A DNA stretch of 64,000 nucleotides from Micromonospora sp. MA102 (GCF_025460765.1 NZ_JAMWEG010000004.1:1-64000), one strand, 5' to 3'. Numbered from the stretch's first letter, positions 26,905-34,995 are shown. Made by a program: numbers and translations. The notes: a model not told the origin generated them from the letters alone.

Positions 26905-26933
26905 CGCCCTCCCGCCACGGGGACGGGAGGGCG
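26905..26933. terminator. Bidirectional terminator
   Basis: CGCCCTCCCG and CGGGAGGGCG form a 10-bp stem with a 9-base loop between the convergent HAD hydrolase and alkaline phosphatase genes. Confidence 0.75.
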
Positions 26934-26948
26934 CCGGGAGCCGGCGGG

Positions 26949-28211
26949 TCAGTGGGTGAGGGCCTGCGACAGCACGTCGTGCACGTGGGTGTTCGGGTGC
27001 TTGCCGGTGAACTGCTCGGCCAGCGGCCCGTACGCGGTCACCGGCACGTCGGCGCCGGTGTGGCCGCTGGTCGTCCAGTCCAGGTTGAAGCTCTGGCTGC
27101 TGCCCTTGATCGGGAACGGGCCGTCCTCGGCCGAGATGTCGTCACCGGACTCGTCGGAGGTGGCGGTGTCCTCGACGGTCAGGCCGCCGCACTCGTGGTC
27201 ACCGGTCACCACGACCAGGGTGTCCGGGTGGTTGGCCGCGAAGTTGCGGGCGACCGCCACGGCCTTCTCCAGCTCGCCGAGCGCCTGGAGCATGCGGGTG
27301 CCGTTGTTGTTGTGGGCGAACTCGTCGATGCCCTCCTCCTCGACGAGGAGGAAGAAGCCCTTCTTGTTCGTCGACAACGTCGAGAGCGCCTTCTCGGTCA
27401 TCGTGGCCAGGCTGGCCGGCGGGGCGTAGACGTCGCCCTGACCCTCGGGGCGCTGCTGGAACAGCTCCTCGTTGCCGAAGAGGCCGAGAAGCTTGTCGCC
27501 CTTGGCGGCCTGGAGCTGCGCAGCGGTGGAGACGTAGCGGTAGCCCTTGGCCTTCGCCTTGGCGATCAGGTCGCCCTTGGTGCCCCGGCTGGCCTCGGAC
27601 GTGTCCTCGGCCGGCTTGTCCGGGTACGCGCCGGCGTTGCCGGCGGGCAGCCACCAGTCCTCGCCGCCGCCCAGGATCACGTCGGGGCGGGTGACGTCCA
27701 GGTACTGCCGGGCGATCTCGTCCTGCGCACCGCGGTCGGCGGTGTTGGCGAAGAACGCGGCCGGGCTGGCGTCGGTGACCTGGGCCGTGGTGACCAGGCC
27801 GGTGGACTTGCCGGCCGCCTTGGCCTGGGCGCCGAGGGTGGGCAGCGGGTTGCCGTCCACGTCGACGCTGATCGCCCCGTTGTAGGTCTTCTCGCCGGTG
27901 GCCCAGGCGGTGGCCGCCGCGGCCGAGTCGGTGATCGGCGTCTTCGGGTCGTGCGGGCTGGTGGTGAGCTGGCCGGAGTACGGCAGCTTGTCCATGGTGA
28001 GCTGGCCGTCGAGGCCGGCCAGGTAGAGGCGGGCCGCCTCGCGCTGGGCGGCGGACATGCCGTCGCCGTTGATGAAGATGACGTTGCGGGCCTTGCCCTT
28101 CGCCGCGCCGGCGTCGGCGTCGGTGATCGGGTTGGCCAGGCTCAGTCCGGCGGCGGCAACCACCCCCGCGACCACGGGGGCGAGCAGCCAGCGGCTGGAA
28201 CGGAAATTCAC
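26949..28211 (-). CDS. phoA: Secreted alkaline phosphatase (PhoA family)
   Basis: A 420-residue exported phosphomonoesterase. Signal segment about 8-27. Metal and active-site motifs are present: NGDGM (Asp50), the nucleophile in ITDSAAAATAWATG (Ser96), and GDHECGG near the C terminus. It releases phosphate from organic esters outside the cell. The GTG at 28211 follows AGGAGG by 6 bases; an upstream in-frame start would put 18 charged residues before the signal sequence. A TAATCT box on the minus strand at 28291-28286 could be its -10. Phosphate control by PhoP is expected but no clear PHO box was found. Confidence 0.92.
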   Translation of the reverse strand: MNFRSSRWLLAPVVAGVVAAAGLSLANPITDADAGAAKGKARNVIFINGDGMSAAQREAARLYLAGLDGQLTMDKLPYSGQLTTSPHDPKTPITDSAAAATAWATGEKTYNGAISVDVDGNPLPTLGAQAKAAGKSTGLVTTAQVTDASPAAFFANTADRGAQDEIARQYLDVTRPDVILGGGEDWWLPAGNAGAYPDKPAEDTSEASRGTKGDLIAKAKAKGYRYVSTAAQLQAAKGDKLLGLFGNEELFQQRPEGQGDVYAPPASLATMTEKALSTLSTNKKGFFLLVEEEGIDEFAHNNNGTRMLQALGELEKAVAVARNFAANHPDTLVVVTGDHECGGLTVEDTATSDESGDDISAEDGPFPIKGSSQSFNLDWTTSGHTGADVPVTAYGPLAEQFTGKHPNTHVHDVLSQALTH

Positions 28212-28416
28212 GGGTGTCCTCCTGGCGGATGGATCGCTGGGCAGCCACCACGCAACCGCAGCCACCGGCCGGACAGTTGGCCGTCAGATTAACGGAGGGC
28301 AGCCGTTGCCGGGACTCTTGTCGCCCGGGGCAACGGCAGTTGCCTGGTTGGACCGTTCGCCCGGGGGTAGTGGCGAGACCAAGCCGTTCCGCAACCCACC
28401 GGTAAGGGGCTTTGAG

Positions 28417-29010
28417 ATGAACGACGTACGGACGGAGCGGGACGTCGTCGACGTCCTGACGACGGACCACCACGAGGTCGAGGCGATCTTCGTCGAGCTG
28501 GAGAGCCGGCAGGGCAGCCCGGAGCACCGCCGGCAGCTCGCCGACGTGATGATCGCCGAGCTGGTCCGGCACGCGGTGGCCGAGGAGGCCTATGTCTACC
28601 CGTCCGCCCGCAAGGCGCTGCCCGACGGCGACCAGCTCGCCGAACACGAGATCTCCGAGCACGCCGACGCCGAGCGGACCATGAAGGAGCTGGAGTCGGT
28701 GGACCCCTCCGACCCCCGCTTCGACGAGCTGCTGACCCACCTCACGGCGACCATCCGGCATCACGTGCGGGACGAGGAGAACGACCTCTTCCCCCGGCTG
28801 CGCGCGGCCTGCGCCCACGAGGAGCTGGTCGAGCTGGCCGGCAAGGTGGCGGCGGCGAAGAAGTCGGCGCCGACCCGACCGCACCCGGCCGCGCCGGACC
28901 ACCCGCCGGCGAACCGGCTGCTCGCCCCGGGCACCGGCCTGGTCGACCGGATGCGCGACGCGCTCAGCGGCCGGCCCACCTCGATGGCCGAGCTGCGCGA
29001 GAAGTCCTGA
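28417..29010 (+). CDS. Hemerythrin HHE-domain protein
   Basis: A 197-residue protein with an HHE cation-binding domain in the first 150 residues. Iron-ligand candidates occur in TTDHHEVE, VRHAVAEEAYVYP, EHEISEHADAE and IRHHVRDEENDLFP, the usual His/Glu pattern. Such proteins bind a di-iron centre and are linked to oxygen, NO or redox sensing. A Pro/Ala-rich linker and a short C-terminal helix follow. The ATG at 28417 follows AAGGGG by about 8 bases. It stands alone; a terminator follows. Confidence 0.88.
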   Translation: MNDVRTERDVVDVLTTDHHEVEAIFVELESRQGSPEHRRQLADVMIAELVRHAVAEEAYVYPSARKALPDGDQLAEHEISEHADAERTMKELESVDPSDPRFDELLTHLTATIRHHVRDEENDLFPRLRAACAHEELVELAGKVAAAKKSAPTRPHPAAPDHPPANRLLAPGTGLVDRMRDALSGRPTSMAELREKS

Positions 29011-29021
29011 CCACCGGCCGA

Positions 29022-29057
29022 GGCGGCCACGCTCCCGGCACGGGGGGCGTGGCCGCC
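29022..29057 (+). terminator. Terminator after the hemerythrin-type gene
   Basis: GGCGGCCACGC pairs with GCGTGGCCGCC around a G/C-rich loop, 11 bases after the stop. Confidence 0.75.
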
Positions 29058-29140
29058 GCCGTGTGCCGGCAGCACCACCCCGGCCCGCGCCGCTTGTTAG
29101 CGTCAGGCCGGATGTCAGTCACGGGCGGAGGCGGGTCGGC

Positions 29141-30043
29141 GTGGATCGGTTCAGGACGCGTTTCGAGGTGCGGGACGAGCGGTTCCGCCGGATCAACGGC
29201 GACGAGTGGACGGAGTGCCTGTGGACCGGGGGCCGCTGGCTTGAGGGTCCGGCCTGGTTCCCCGCCGGGCGTCACCTGGTCTTCAGCGACATCCCGAACG
29301 ACCGGCTGCTGCGTTGGGACGAGACCACCGGCGCGGTCGGGGTGTTCCGCCAGCCGGCCGGCTACGCCAACGGGCACACCGTCGACCGGCGGGGACGGCT
29401 GGTGAGTTGCGAGCAGGGCAACCGTCGGGTCACCCGGACCGAGGCCGACGGCACCGACACAGTGCTCGCCGAGCGCTGGCGCGGCAAGCGGCTGAACAGC
29501 CCCAACGACGTGGTCGAGCACTCCGACGGGTCGATCTGGTTCACCGACCCGAGCTACGGCATCGACAGCGACTACGAGGGCCACCGGGCCGAGAGTGAGA
29601 TCGGCGGCAACCACGTCTACCGGGTCGACCCGCACGACGGTGAGGTGCGCCTGGTCGCCGACGACTTCGGGCAGCCGAACGGGTTGGCGTTCAACCTCGA
29701 CGAGTCCCAGCTCTACGTGGTCGACACCCGGGCGAAGCACCTACGCCGATTCGCGGTGACCGAGGGCGGCATGCTGCGCGGCGGCGAGGTCTTCGCCACC
29801 TGCGACGCCGGCTCCTTCGACGGCGTACGCCTCGACGACGCCGGCCGGCTCTGGGCGGCGGCGCACGACGGGCTGCACTGCTTCGACCCGGACGGCACGC
29901 TGCTCGGCAAGCTGCACCTGCCGGAGGTCGTCGCCAACTTCACCTTCGGCGGCCCGAAGCGCAACCAGCTCTACATCTGCGCCTCCAGCTCGCTGTTCAG
30001 CCTCCGGGTCAACGTCAACGGCGCGCGCTACCCGGGCTGGTGA
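29141..30043 (+). CDS. SMP-30/gluconolactonase-like beta-propeller protein
   Basis: A 300-residue six-bladed propeller of the SMP-30/gluconolactonase/LRE family. Signature elements include LEGPAWFPAGRHLVFSDIPN, an Asn-Asp pair in KRLNSPNDVVEHSDGSIWF and GQPNGLAFNLDESQLYVVDT, where a divalent metal is bound in characterised members. It probably opens a sugar or aromatic lactone ring in the cytoplasm; no signal peptide. The GTG at 29141 follows GGAGG by 9 bases; a start at 29063 would add 26 unconserved residues. A TAGCGT box lies at 29098. Confidence 0.87.
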   Translation: MDRFRTRFEVRDERFRRINGDEWTECLWTGGRWLEGPAWFPAGRHLVFSDIPNDRLLRWDETTGAVGVFRQPAGYANGHTVDRRGRLVSCEQGNRRVTRTEADGTDTVLAERWRGKRLNSPNDVVEHSDGSIWFTDPSYGIDSDYEGHRAESEIGGNHVYRVDPHDGEVRLVADDFGQPNGLAFNLDESQLYVVDTRAKHLRRFAVTEGGMLRGGEVFATCDAGSFDGVRLDDAGRLWAAAHDGLHCFDPDGTLLGKLHLPEVVANFTFGGPKRNQLYICASSSLFSLRVNVNGARYPGW

Positions 30044-30047
30044 CCGG

Positions 30048-30281
30048 TCAGCCCTCCGGAGCGATCCGCCGGAGGCTGTCCACCTCGGACACGATGATCG
30101 CCTCCAGCGGGCAGGACTCGGCCGCGTCCAGCACCGACTCGTCGGCGGCGATCCGCTCGGCCACCGGCCGGGACAGCCCGTCGACCAGCACGAAGTGCCC
30201 CGGCGCCACCCCGGCGCAGATCCCCGACCCGATGCACCGGGTCGGGTCGACGTGCAGCTGCCACTCGCTCGCTCCGCTCAC
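30048..30281 (-). CDS. [3Fe-4S] ferredoxin for the adjacent P450
   Basis: A 77-residue ferredoxin with the single-cluster pattern Cys16 (RCIGSGIC, so Cys22) and a distant Cys in ESCPLEAI. The second position of the usual four-Cys motif is Gly, as in actinobacterial 3Fe-4S ferredoxins that feed electrons to cytochromes P450. It begins 29 bases after the P450 stop on the same strand, so the two form a redox operon. The reductase would be encoded elsewhere. Confidence 0.92.
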   Translation of the reverse strand: MSGASEWQLHVDPTRCIGSGICAGVAPGHFVLVDGLSRPVAERIAADESVLDAAESCPLEAIIVSEVDSLRRIAPEG

Positions 30282-30309
30282 GCGCCCTCCTCCTTCCCCC
30301 CGGCCCGGC

Positions 30310-31587
30310 TCACCAGGCCACCGGCATGGCCGCCAGGCCCCGCACCAGCAGGCCGCTCTTCCAGGTCAGCTCCTCCACGGGCACGGCCAGCCGGAGCCCC
30401 GGGGCCCGGTCGAGCAGGGTCTCCAGCACCACCCGCAGCTCCATCCGGGCCAGCTGCGCGCCGACGCAGTGGTGCACGCCGTGCCCGAAGCCGAGGTGCG
30501 GGTTGACCGCACGGGTCAGGTCGAGCCGGTCGGCGTCGGCGAAGACGCTGTCGTCCCGGTTGGCCGCCGCGATGTTGACCACCACCGGCTCGCCGGCCCG
30601 GACCAGCACCCCGCCCAACTCGACGTCCTCGGTGGCGTAGCGGGGGAAGGCCGCCGTGGCGCCGAGCGGGATGAACCGCATCAGCTCCTCGACGGCGACC
30701 GGCACCAGGTCCGGCCGGTCCCGCAGGGTGTCCCAGGCGCCGGGGGTGGTGAGCAGGACGTACACCATGTTGGGGATCTGGGTCACGGTGGTCTCGTGGC
30801 CGGCGGCGAGCAGCCCGGCGGCGAGGGTGACCATCTCCTGCTCGGTGAGCCGGTCGGCGTTCTCGTCGCGGGCCCGGACCATGGCGCTGAGCAGGTCGTC
30901 GGCGGGTTCGACCCGGCGCCGGGCGACCAGCTCCCCCATGTAGGCGAGCAGGCTGTCGAAGTAGTGCCGGGCCCGCTCCGGCTCCAGCGAGGTGGTCGAG
31001 ACGATCGCCTCGGACCAGGTGTGGAACCGGTCCTGATCGGACACCGGCACGCCGAGCAGGTCGCAGATCACCCGGATGGGCAGCGGCGTGGCCAGGTGCG
31101 CCACCAGGTCGGCGGGCGGCCCGGCGGCCAGCAGCCCGTCGACCAGCTCGTCGGCCACCGCCCGGGTACGTGGCCGCAGCTCCTCGACCCGGCGCGCGGT
31201 GAACGCCTTCGCCACAAGCCGGCGCAACCGGGTGTGCTCCGGCGGGTCCATGGAGAGGATCCCGGTCTCCTGCTGGAGCGGGGTGTTCCGGGGTTCGTCG
31301 CGTCCGATCGACGCGGCCCGGCTGAACCGGGGGTCGCCGAGCACCGTCTTCACGTCGGCGTGCCGGGTGGCCAGCCAGGCGGGTTCGCCGTAGGGCAGTT
31401 GGACCCGGATCAGCGGCTGCTCGCGCAGCTCGGCGTAGCGGGCGTCCAGGTCGAGCCGGACAGGGGCGTTGAACGGGTAGCGCTGCGGGATGGTCGCCTG
31501 GGATGTGTCGGTCACCGGCTGGCTCGCTCTCGTCCACGGCACCGCGGGCGGTGCGGGTCGACTCCGCACGACTCGACGCTGAGTCAT
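30310..31587 (-). CDS. Cytochrome P450
   Basis: A 425-residue soluble bacterial P450. The oxygen-binding helix carries AGHETT (262-267), the K-helix ExxR is Glu301-Arg304, and the heme thiolate is Cys374 in FGHGVHHCVGAQLA. The sequence resembles the CYP105/CYP107 type used for hydroxylation of secondary metabolites or xenobiotics, but the substrate cannot be told. The next gene downstream encodes its likely 3Fe-4S ferredoxin. The start at 31587 has no strong ribosome-binding site; a GTG 24 codons later is an alternative. No biosynthetic cluster genes surround it. Confidence 0.93.
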   Translation of the reverse strand: MTQRRVVRSRPAPPAVPWTRASQPVTDTSQATIPQRYPFNAPVRLDLDARYAELREQPLIRVQLPYGEPAWLATRHADVKTVLGDPRFSRAASIGRDEPRNTPLQQETGILSMDPPEHTRLRRLVAKAFTARRVEELRPRTRAVADELVDGLLAAGPPADLVAHLATPLPIRVICDLLGVPVSDQDRFHTWSEAIVSTTSLEPERARHYFDSLLAYMGELVARRRVEPADDLLSAMVRARDENADRLTEQEMVTLAAGLLAAGHETTVTQIPNMVYVLLTTPGAWDTLRDRPDLVPVAVEELMRFIPLGATAAFPRYATEDVELGGVLVRAGEPVVVNIAAANRDDSVFADADRLDLTRAVNPHLGFGHGVHHCVGAQLARMELRVVLETLLDRAPGLRLAVPVEELTWKSGLLVRGLAAMPVAW

Positions 31588-31654
31588 GCCCCGACTGCGG
31601 ATGGTAGCGAGAACGGTCGATGGAGACCAGAGGGTGGTTCGGGTTCCGACACGA

Positions 31655-31691
31655 CGATCCCGGGCCGCCCGCGCGGGACGACCCGGGATCG
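31655..31691 (-). terminator. Terminator after the MT0933-like gene
   Basis: CGATCCCGGG pairs with CCCGGGATCG, with an inner CCCGC/GCGGG fold, beginning 9 bases beyond the stop of the MT0933-like gene. Confidence 0.65.
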
Positions 31692-31699
31692 GATCCCGG

Positions 31700-31882
31700 T
31701 CAGCGGCCGGTGTCGCCCTCGCCGGTTCGCTGCTGCGCCATGTCGACGCCCTTGTCGATCTGCTGGTCGTACTTGCCCTGGGTCCGTTTGTCGGCCATGT
31801 CGCCGCCCTTTTCGATCCCCTGGTCGACCTGCTTGTCGTGCTTGTCGGCGAAGTCCTTGGCCTTGTCCATGAAGTCGCTCAT
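31700..31882 (-). CDS. MT0933-like antitoxin family protein
   Basis: A 60-residue, strongly charged, helix-prone protein rich in Asp, Lys and Gln (MSDFMDKAKDFADKHDKQVD...). This is the pattern of the Rv0909/MT0933-like antitoxin family. The Mycobacterium example pairs with a downstream toxin, but no toxin gene is adjacent here: the neighbours are a terminator and a divergent permease. Proteins of this family also occur alone and may act as general stress proteins like CsbD. The ATG has GGGAGAA 8 bases upstream. Confidence 0.8.
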   Translation of the reverse strand: MSDFMDKAKDFADKHDKQVDQGIEKGGDMADKRTQGKYDQQIDKGVDMAQQRTGEGDTGR

Positions 31883-32011
31883 GTCGGTTCTCCCTTCGAT
31901 ACCGTGAATGCCTTCCCTGGGGCCGGCGGCACAAACGCTCCCTGTCCGGAGGTAGCCCGGGTGTCGGATTCACGTGCGTCGGGTACCAACGGCCACGATC
32001 GAGGAGGCGAC

Positions 32012-33115
32012 GTGGACGAGGACGCGGGAACGCCGGAACCGGCGGCACGGAACCGGGCCGCGGGCCCGCGACAGGCCTGGGCCGGGCTGCCCTGGCCGGT
32101 ACGGACGGCGGTCACCTGGGGCGCGTGCCTCGTGGTGGTGATCGCCGCGCTCTGGCTGCTCGGGAAGATCGCGGTGCTGCTGGCCCCGCTGGCCGTGGCG
32201 CTGGCCGGCACGCTCTTCCTCACCGCGCTGCTCGACCCGGTGCTGCTCGGCCTGCGCCGGCTCCGGGTGCCGCCGGCGCTGGCCGCCCTGCTCAGCGTCC
32301 TGCTCCTGCTCGGCGTCCTGGTGGGCGTCGGCGCGCTGGTGTGGAACCTGACGGCGAGCCAGTTCGGCGAGCTGAGCCAGCAACTCGACCAGGGCCTGCA
32401 ACGCAGCCGGGACTTCGTCACCTCCAGCCTGCCGGTGACCGACGAACAGCTCGACCGCCAGGTCGAGCAGATCCGGGAGGGGCTCAGCGGCAGCGCCCCC
32501 GACCCGGTCGCCGGGGCACGGACGGCCGCCGAGGTGGCCGGCTCGATCCTGCTCGGTCTGGTGCTGCTCTTCTTCCTGCTCAAGGACGGCCGGTCCATGT
32601 GGCACTGGGTGCTGCGCCGGATGACCGGGCCCCGCCGCGACGTGACCGCCGAGGCGGGCCGGGCCGGCTGGCGGACGCTGGGGGCGTACAGCCGCGGCAC
32701 GATGATCATCGCGGCGATCGACGCCATCGGCATCGGGCTGGCGCTGGTGGTGCTGCGCGTACCGCTGGCGCTGCCCCTCGCGCTGATCACCTTCCTCGGC
32801 GGGTTCGTGCCGATCATCGGCGCCACCGTGGCCGGCGCGATCGCGGTGCTGGTCGCCCTGGCCGCCAACGGCCCCACCACCGCCCTGCTCACCCTCGCCG
32901 CGGTCATCGCCGTGCAGCAGATCGAGGGCAACCTGCTGGAGCCGCTGGTCATGAAGCGGCAGGTCCAGCTCCACCCGGCGGTCATCCTGGTGGTGGTCAC
33001 GGCCGGCACGCTGATCGCCGGCATCGCGGGCGCGTTCGTCTCGGTGCCGATCGCCGCGGTCACCTGGCGGGTGCTGGACACCGTGCAACGCCACCGCGCC
33101 GCCCTACCCGACTGA
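32012..33115 (+). CDS. AI-2E family transporter (PF01594)
   Basis: A 367-residue integral membrane protein of the AI-2E/TqsA/PerM family with about eight membrane helices in the usual 2 + large loop + 6 pattern. The late segments GFVPIIGATVAGAIAVLVAL and AVIAVQQIEGNLLEPLVM are family hallmarks. Characterised relatives export autoinducer-2 or act as Na+/H+ antiporters; which applies here is unknown. The GTG at 32012 follows GAGGAGG. The upstream part of the same open frame has no similarity to the family and is excluded. Confidence 0.88.
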   Translation: MDEDAGTPEPAARNRAAGPRQAWAGLPWPVRTAVTWGACLVVVIAALWLLGKIAVLLAPLAVALAGTLFLTALLDPVLLGLRRLRVPPALAALLSVLLLLGVLVGVGALVWNLTASQFGELSQQLDQGLQRSRDFVTSSLPVTDEQLDRQVEQIREGLSGSAPDPVAGARTAAEVAGSILLGLVLLFFLLKDGRSMWHWVLRRMTGPRRDVTAEAGRAGWRTLGAYSRGTMIIAAIDAIGIGLALVVLRVPLALPLALITFLGGFVPIIGATVAGAIAVLVALAANGPTTALLTLAAVIAVQQIEGNLLEPLVMKRQVQLHPAVILVVVTAGTLIAGIAGAFVSVPIAAVTWRVLDTVQRHRAALPD

Positions 33116-33167
33116 CCCGCCGCGGGCGGCAGAGGCCAGGCGCGCTGTCCAGCCCGGTCCGGCCCGG

Positions 33168-33830
33168 TCAGGCCGGGTGCGGCTGGCGCAGGTGGGTGGT
33201 GAACCAGGTCCCGGCCTGGTCGGCCACCTGTTCGAGGGTGCCCGGCTCCTCGAAGAGGTGCGTGGCGCCGGGCACGATCCGCAGTTCGGCGATGTCGCCC
33301 AGCTCCGCCCCGGCCTGCTCGTTGAGCACGATCACCTCCTCGTCCAACCCGCCGACGATCAGCAGCGTCGGGGCGCGTACCGCCGAGAGCGAGCTGCCGG
33401 CCAGGTCCGGGCGGCCGCCACGGGAGACCACGGCGCCCACCTGATCGGGCCGGGCGGCGGCGGCGACCAGAGCCGCGGCCGCGCCGGTGCTCGCGCCGAA
33501 CAGCCCGATCGGCAGCCGGCCCAGGGTCGGCTCGCCGGCCATCCAGTCCACGATCCCGGCCAGCCGCTCGGCGAGCATCCCGATGTCGAAGCGCAGCTCG
33601 GCGGTGACCGCGTCCCGCTCGTCCTCCTCCGGGGTCAGCAGGTCGACCAGCACGGTGCCCAGCGCCCGCCCGTTGAACTCGTGCGCCACCGCGACATTGC
33701 GCGGGCTGTGCCGCGAACTACCACTCCCGTGCGCGAACAACACCACCCCCACCGCCCCCGACGGCACGGTGACATCCGCAACCAACCCACCATCCACAAC
33801 AGGCACAGAAACCTCACGCGCATCCCCCAT
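33168..33830 (-). CDS. Alpha/beta hydrolase (dienelactone hydrolase-like)
   Basis: A 220-residue alpha/beta-hydrolase. The nucleophile elbow is GLFGASTGAAAAL (Ser in GAST), the oxyanion region FAHGSGSS, an Asp in GGLDEEV and a His in GATHLFEEPGTL complete a triad. It resembles small dienelactone-hydrolase-like esterases of unknown substrate. The ATG at 33830 follows GGAGGAGG by 9 bases. The first forty codons use many T-ending codons (GTT, TCT, CCT, GAT), unlike the rest of the gene. A long upstream in-frame extension would run through an inverted repeat and is rejected. Confidence 0.85.
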   Translation of the reverse strand: MGDAREVSVPVVDGGLVADVTVPSGAVGVVLFAHGSGSSRHSPRNVAVAHEFNGRALGTVLVDLLTPEEDERDAVTAELRFDIGMLAERLAGIVDWMAGEPTLGRLPIGLFGASTGAAAALVAAAARPDQVGAVVSRGGRPDLAGSSLSAVRAPTLLIVGGLDEEVIVLNEQAGAELGDIAELRIVPGATHLFEEPGTLEQVADQAGTWFTTHLRQPHPA

Positions 33831-33871
33831 ACCCCCACACCTCCTCCCCAGGGGCATACCCAACACGGGCG

Positions 33872-33928
33872 TGATCATGAAGTTAGCGGCGAGGAGAGCG
33901 GTTTCCACCACCGCTAACTTCATGATCA
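33872..33928. repeat. Intergenic inverted repeat with 18-bp perfect arms
   Basis: TGATCATGAAGTTAGCGG (33872-33889) is exactly complementary to the segment at 33911-33928; the 21-base loop includes GGAGAGCGGTTTCC, itself partly self-pairing. It lies between the divergent alpha/beta hydrolase and MerR genes, so it is not a 3' terminator. The arms are much more AT-rich than the surroundings. It looks like a dispersed palindromic element or a large operator. Only one copy is visible in this window. Confidence 0.85.
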
Positions 33929-34044
33929 GCGAGAACAGCCACCGGGGGCAGGGCGCGGGCATGGGTTGCGGGTTGCCTTGACGTCGGCGGCAAGGTTTAG
34001 CGTTTGGGCGGTCAGGGGGCGAGTGCCAGGTGGGGGTGGGTGGG

Positions 34045-34437
34045 ATGCGGATCGGTGAGTTGGCGGAGCGGGCCGGGACCAGCACCCGGACCCTGCGCTA
34101 CTACGAGTCCCAGGGGCTGGTGTGCCCGGGCCGGTCGGCGAACGGCTACCGGGTCTACGACGAGGCGGAGCTGCGCGTCGTGCACGAGATCCGGGCGCTG
34201 CTGGCGGTCGGCTTCGGGCTGGACGACATCCGGCCGTTCGTGGCCTGCCTGCGGGCCGGCAACAGCTCCGGTGACGTCTGCCCCGACTCCGTGGCGGTGC
34301 TGCGGCGCAAGCTCGCCGAGGTGGACGACTACCTCGACCGGCTCGGCGCGGTCCGCCACCAGCTGCACGACCAGCTCGCCCGCGCGATCGCCCATCGGGA
34401 GGAAACATGCCTCAGGACACGCAACAGGGCCGACTGA
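34045..34437 (+). CDS. MerR family transcriptional regulator
   Basis: A 130-residue MerR-type activator: the N-terminal winged helix starts MRIGELAERAGTSTRTLRYYESQGL and is followed by a dimerisation helix. Cys residues occur in LVCPGR, VACLRAG, DVCPDS and near the end. The spaced Cys pair before the coiled coil (ACL...VC) could sense thiol stress or a metal, but this is inference. The start at 34045 is the usual MerR opening; a GTG 5 codons upstream is possible. Its last 31 bases overlap the thioredoxin gene, so the two are translated together. Confidence 0.9.
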   Translation: MRIGELAERAGTSTRTLRYYESQGLVCPGRSANGYRVYDEAELRVVHEIRALLAVGFGLDDIRPFVACLRAGNSSGDVCPDSVAVLRRKLAEVDDYLDRLGAVRHQLHDQLARAIAHREETCLRTRNRAD

Positions 34438-34754
34438 CCCCGGTCACCGACGAGACCTTCGCGGCCACCGTGCTGGCGGCCGACCGGCCCGTGGTGGTGG
34501 ACTTCTGGGCGGAATGGTGCCCGCCCTGCCGCCCGGTCTCCCGCCACCTCGCGGAGCTGGCCGAGGAGTTCGGCGACGCGCTGCGCTTCGTCACGGTCAA
34601 TTCGGACGAGAACCCGCAGAGCACGCGGGCGTACCAGATCATGTCGATGCCGACGATGCTGGTGTTCCGGGACGGCGAGGTGGTCGGCTCGATCGTCGGC
34701 GCCCGGCCGAAGAACCACCTGCGGCTGAGCTTCGCCCGGCACCTGGACGGTTGA
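34407..34754 (+). CDS. Thioredoxin
   Basis: A 115-residue thioredoxin-fold protein with the active-site WCPPC (Cys38, Cys41) in VVVDFWAEWCPPC and the conserved cis-Pro region SMPTMLVF. It lacks a signal peptide, so it acts in the cytoplasm as a protein disulfide reductase. The CPPC site, rather than the classic CGPC, is a common variant that may shift its redox potential. GGGAGG lies just before the ATG. It is fused by a 31-base overlap to an upstream MerR gene that probably controls both. Confidence 0.92.
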   Translation: MPQDTQQGRLTPVTDETFAATVLAADRPVVVDFWAEWCPPCRPVSRHLAELAEEFGDALRFVTVNSDENPQSTRAYQIMSMPTMLVFRDGEVVGSIVGARPKNHLRLSFARHLDG

Positions 34755-34815
34755 GCCCGCCGGGATCGGGAAGGCGCGGGGTGACCACGGACCCCGACGG
34801 ATCGCGAGGCTCGTC

Positions 34816-34995
34816 ATGGCGAAGCAGGACAGGTCCCGAGAGCAGGAGCTCACCGATCAGGAAAACCGCAAACAGGAGCTGAAGGGCTCGCCGGACTGGG
34901 CGGACCGCGCCTCCGTGGCACGCACCGCCGACGACGCGCGGGCGACGGCTCCGCGCGACGCCGGCGGCCGGCCGTCCAACGGCCGCCAGTTCTGA
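34816..34995 (+). CDS. Short charged hydrophilic protein
   Basis: A 59-residue frame, MAKQDRSREQELTDQENRKQ..., that is very rich in Gln, Glu, Arg and Asp with no hydrophobic core and ends GGRPSNGRQF. It resembles small intrinsically disordered stress-type proteins, but no family was recognised. Support: ATG with GCGAGG 8 bases upstream, position between a thioredoxin gene and a strong terminator 11 bases downstream, and a composition unlike random GC-rich frames. Confidence 0.6.
   Translation: MAKQDRSREQELTDQENRKQELKGSPDWADRASVARTADDARATAPRDAGGRPSNGRQF

Noticed and set aside
28212..28300. PHO box upstream of phoA
   Set aside because: Only loosely similar 11-base units were seen; no convincing direct repeats of the GTTCACC type.
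28291..28338. GCCGTTGCC...GGCAACGGC inverted repeat
   Set aside because: A 9-bp stem with a large loop and bulge, between divergent genes; too weak in such GC-rich DNA to name a function.
33831..34085. N-terminal extension of the alpha/beta hydrolase
   Set aside because: It would run through the 18-bp inverted repeat and the MerR promoter; GGAGGAGG supports the ATG at 33830.
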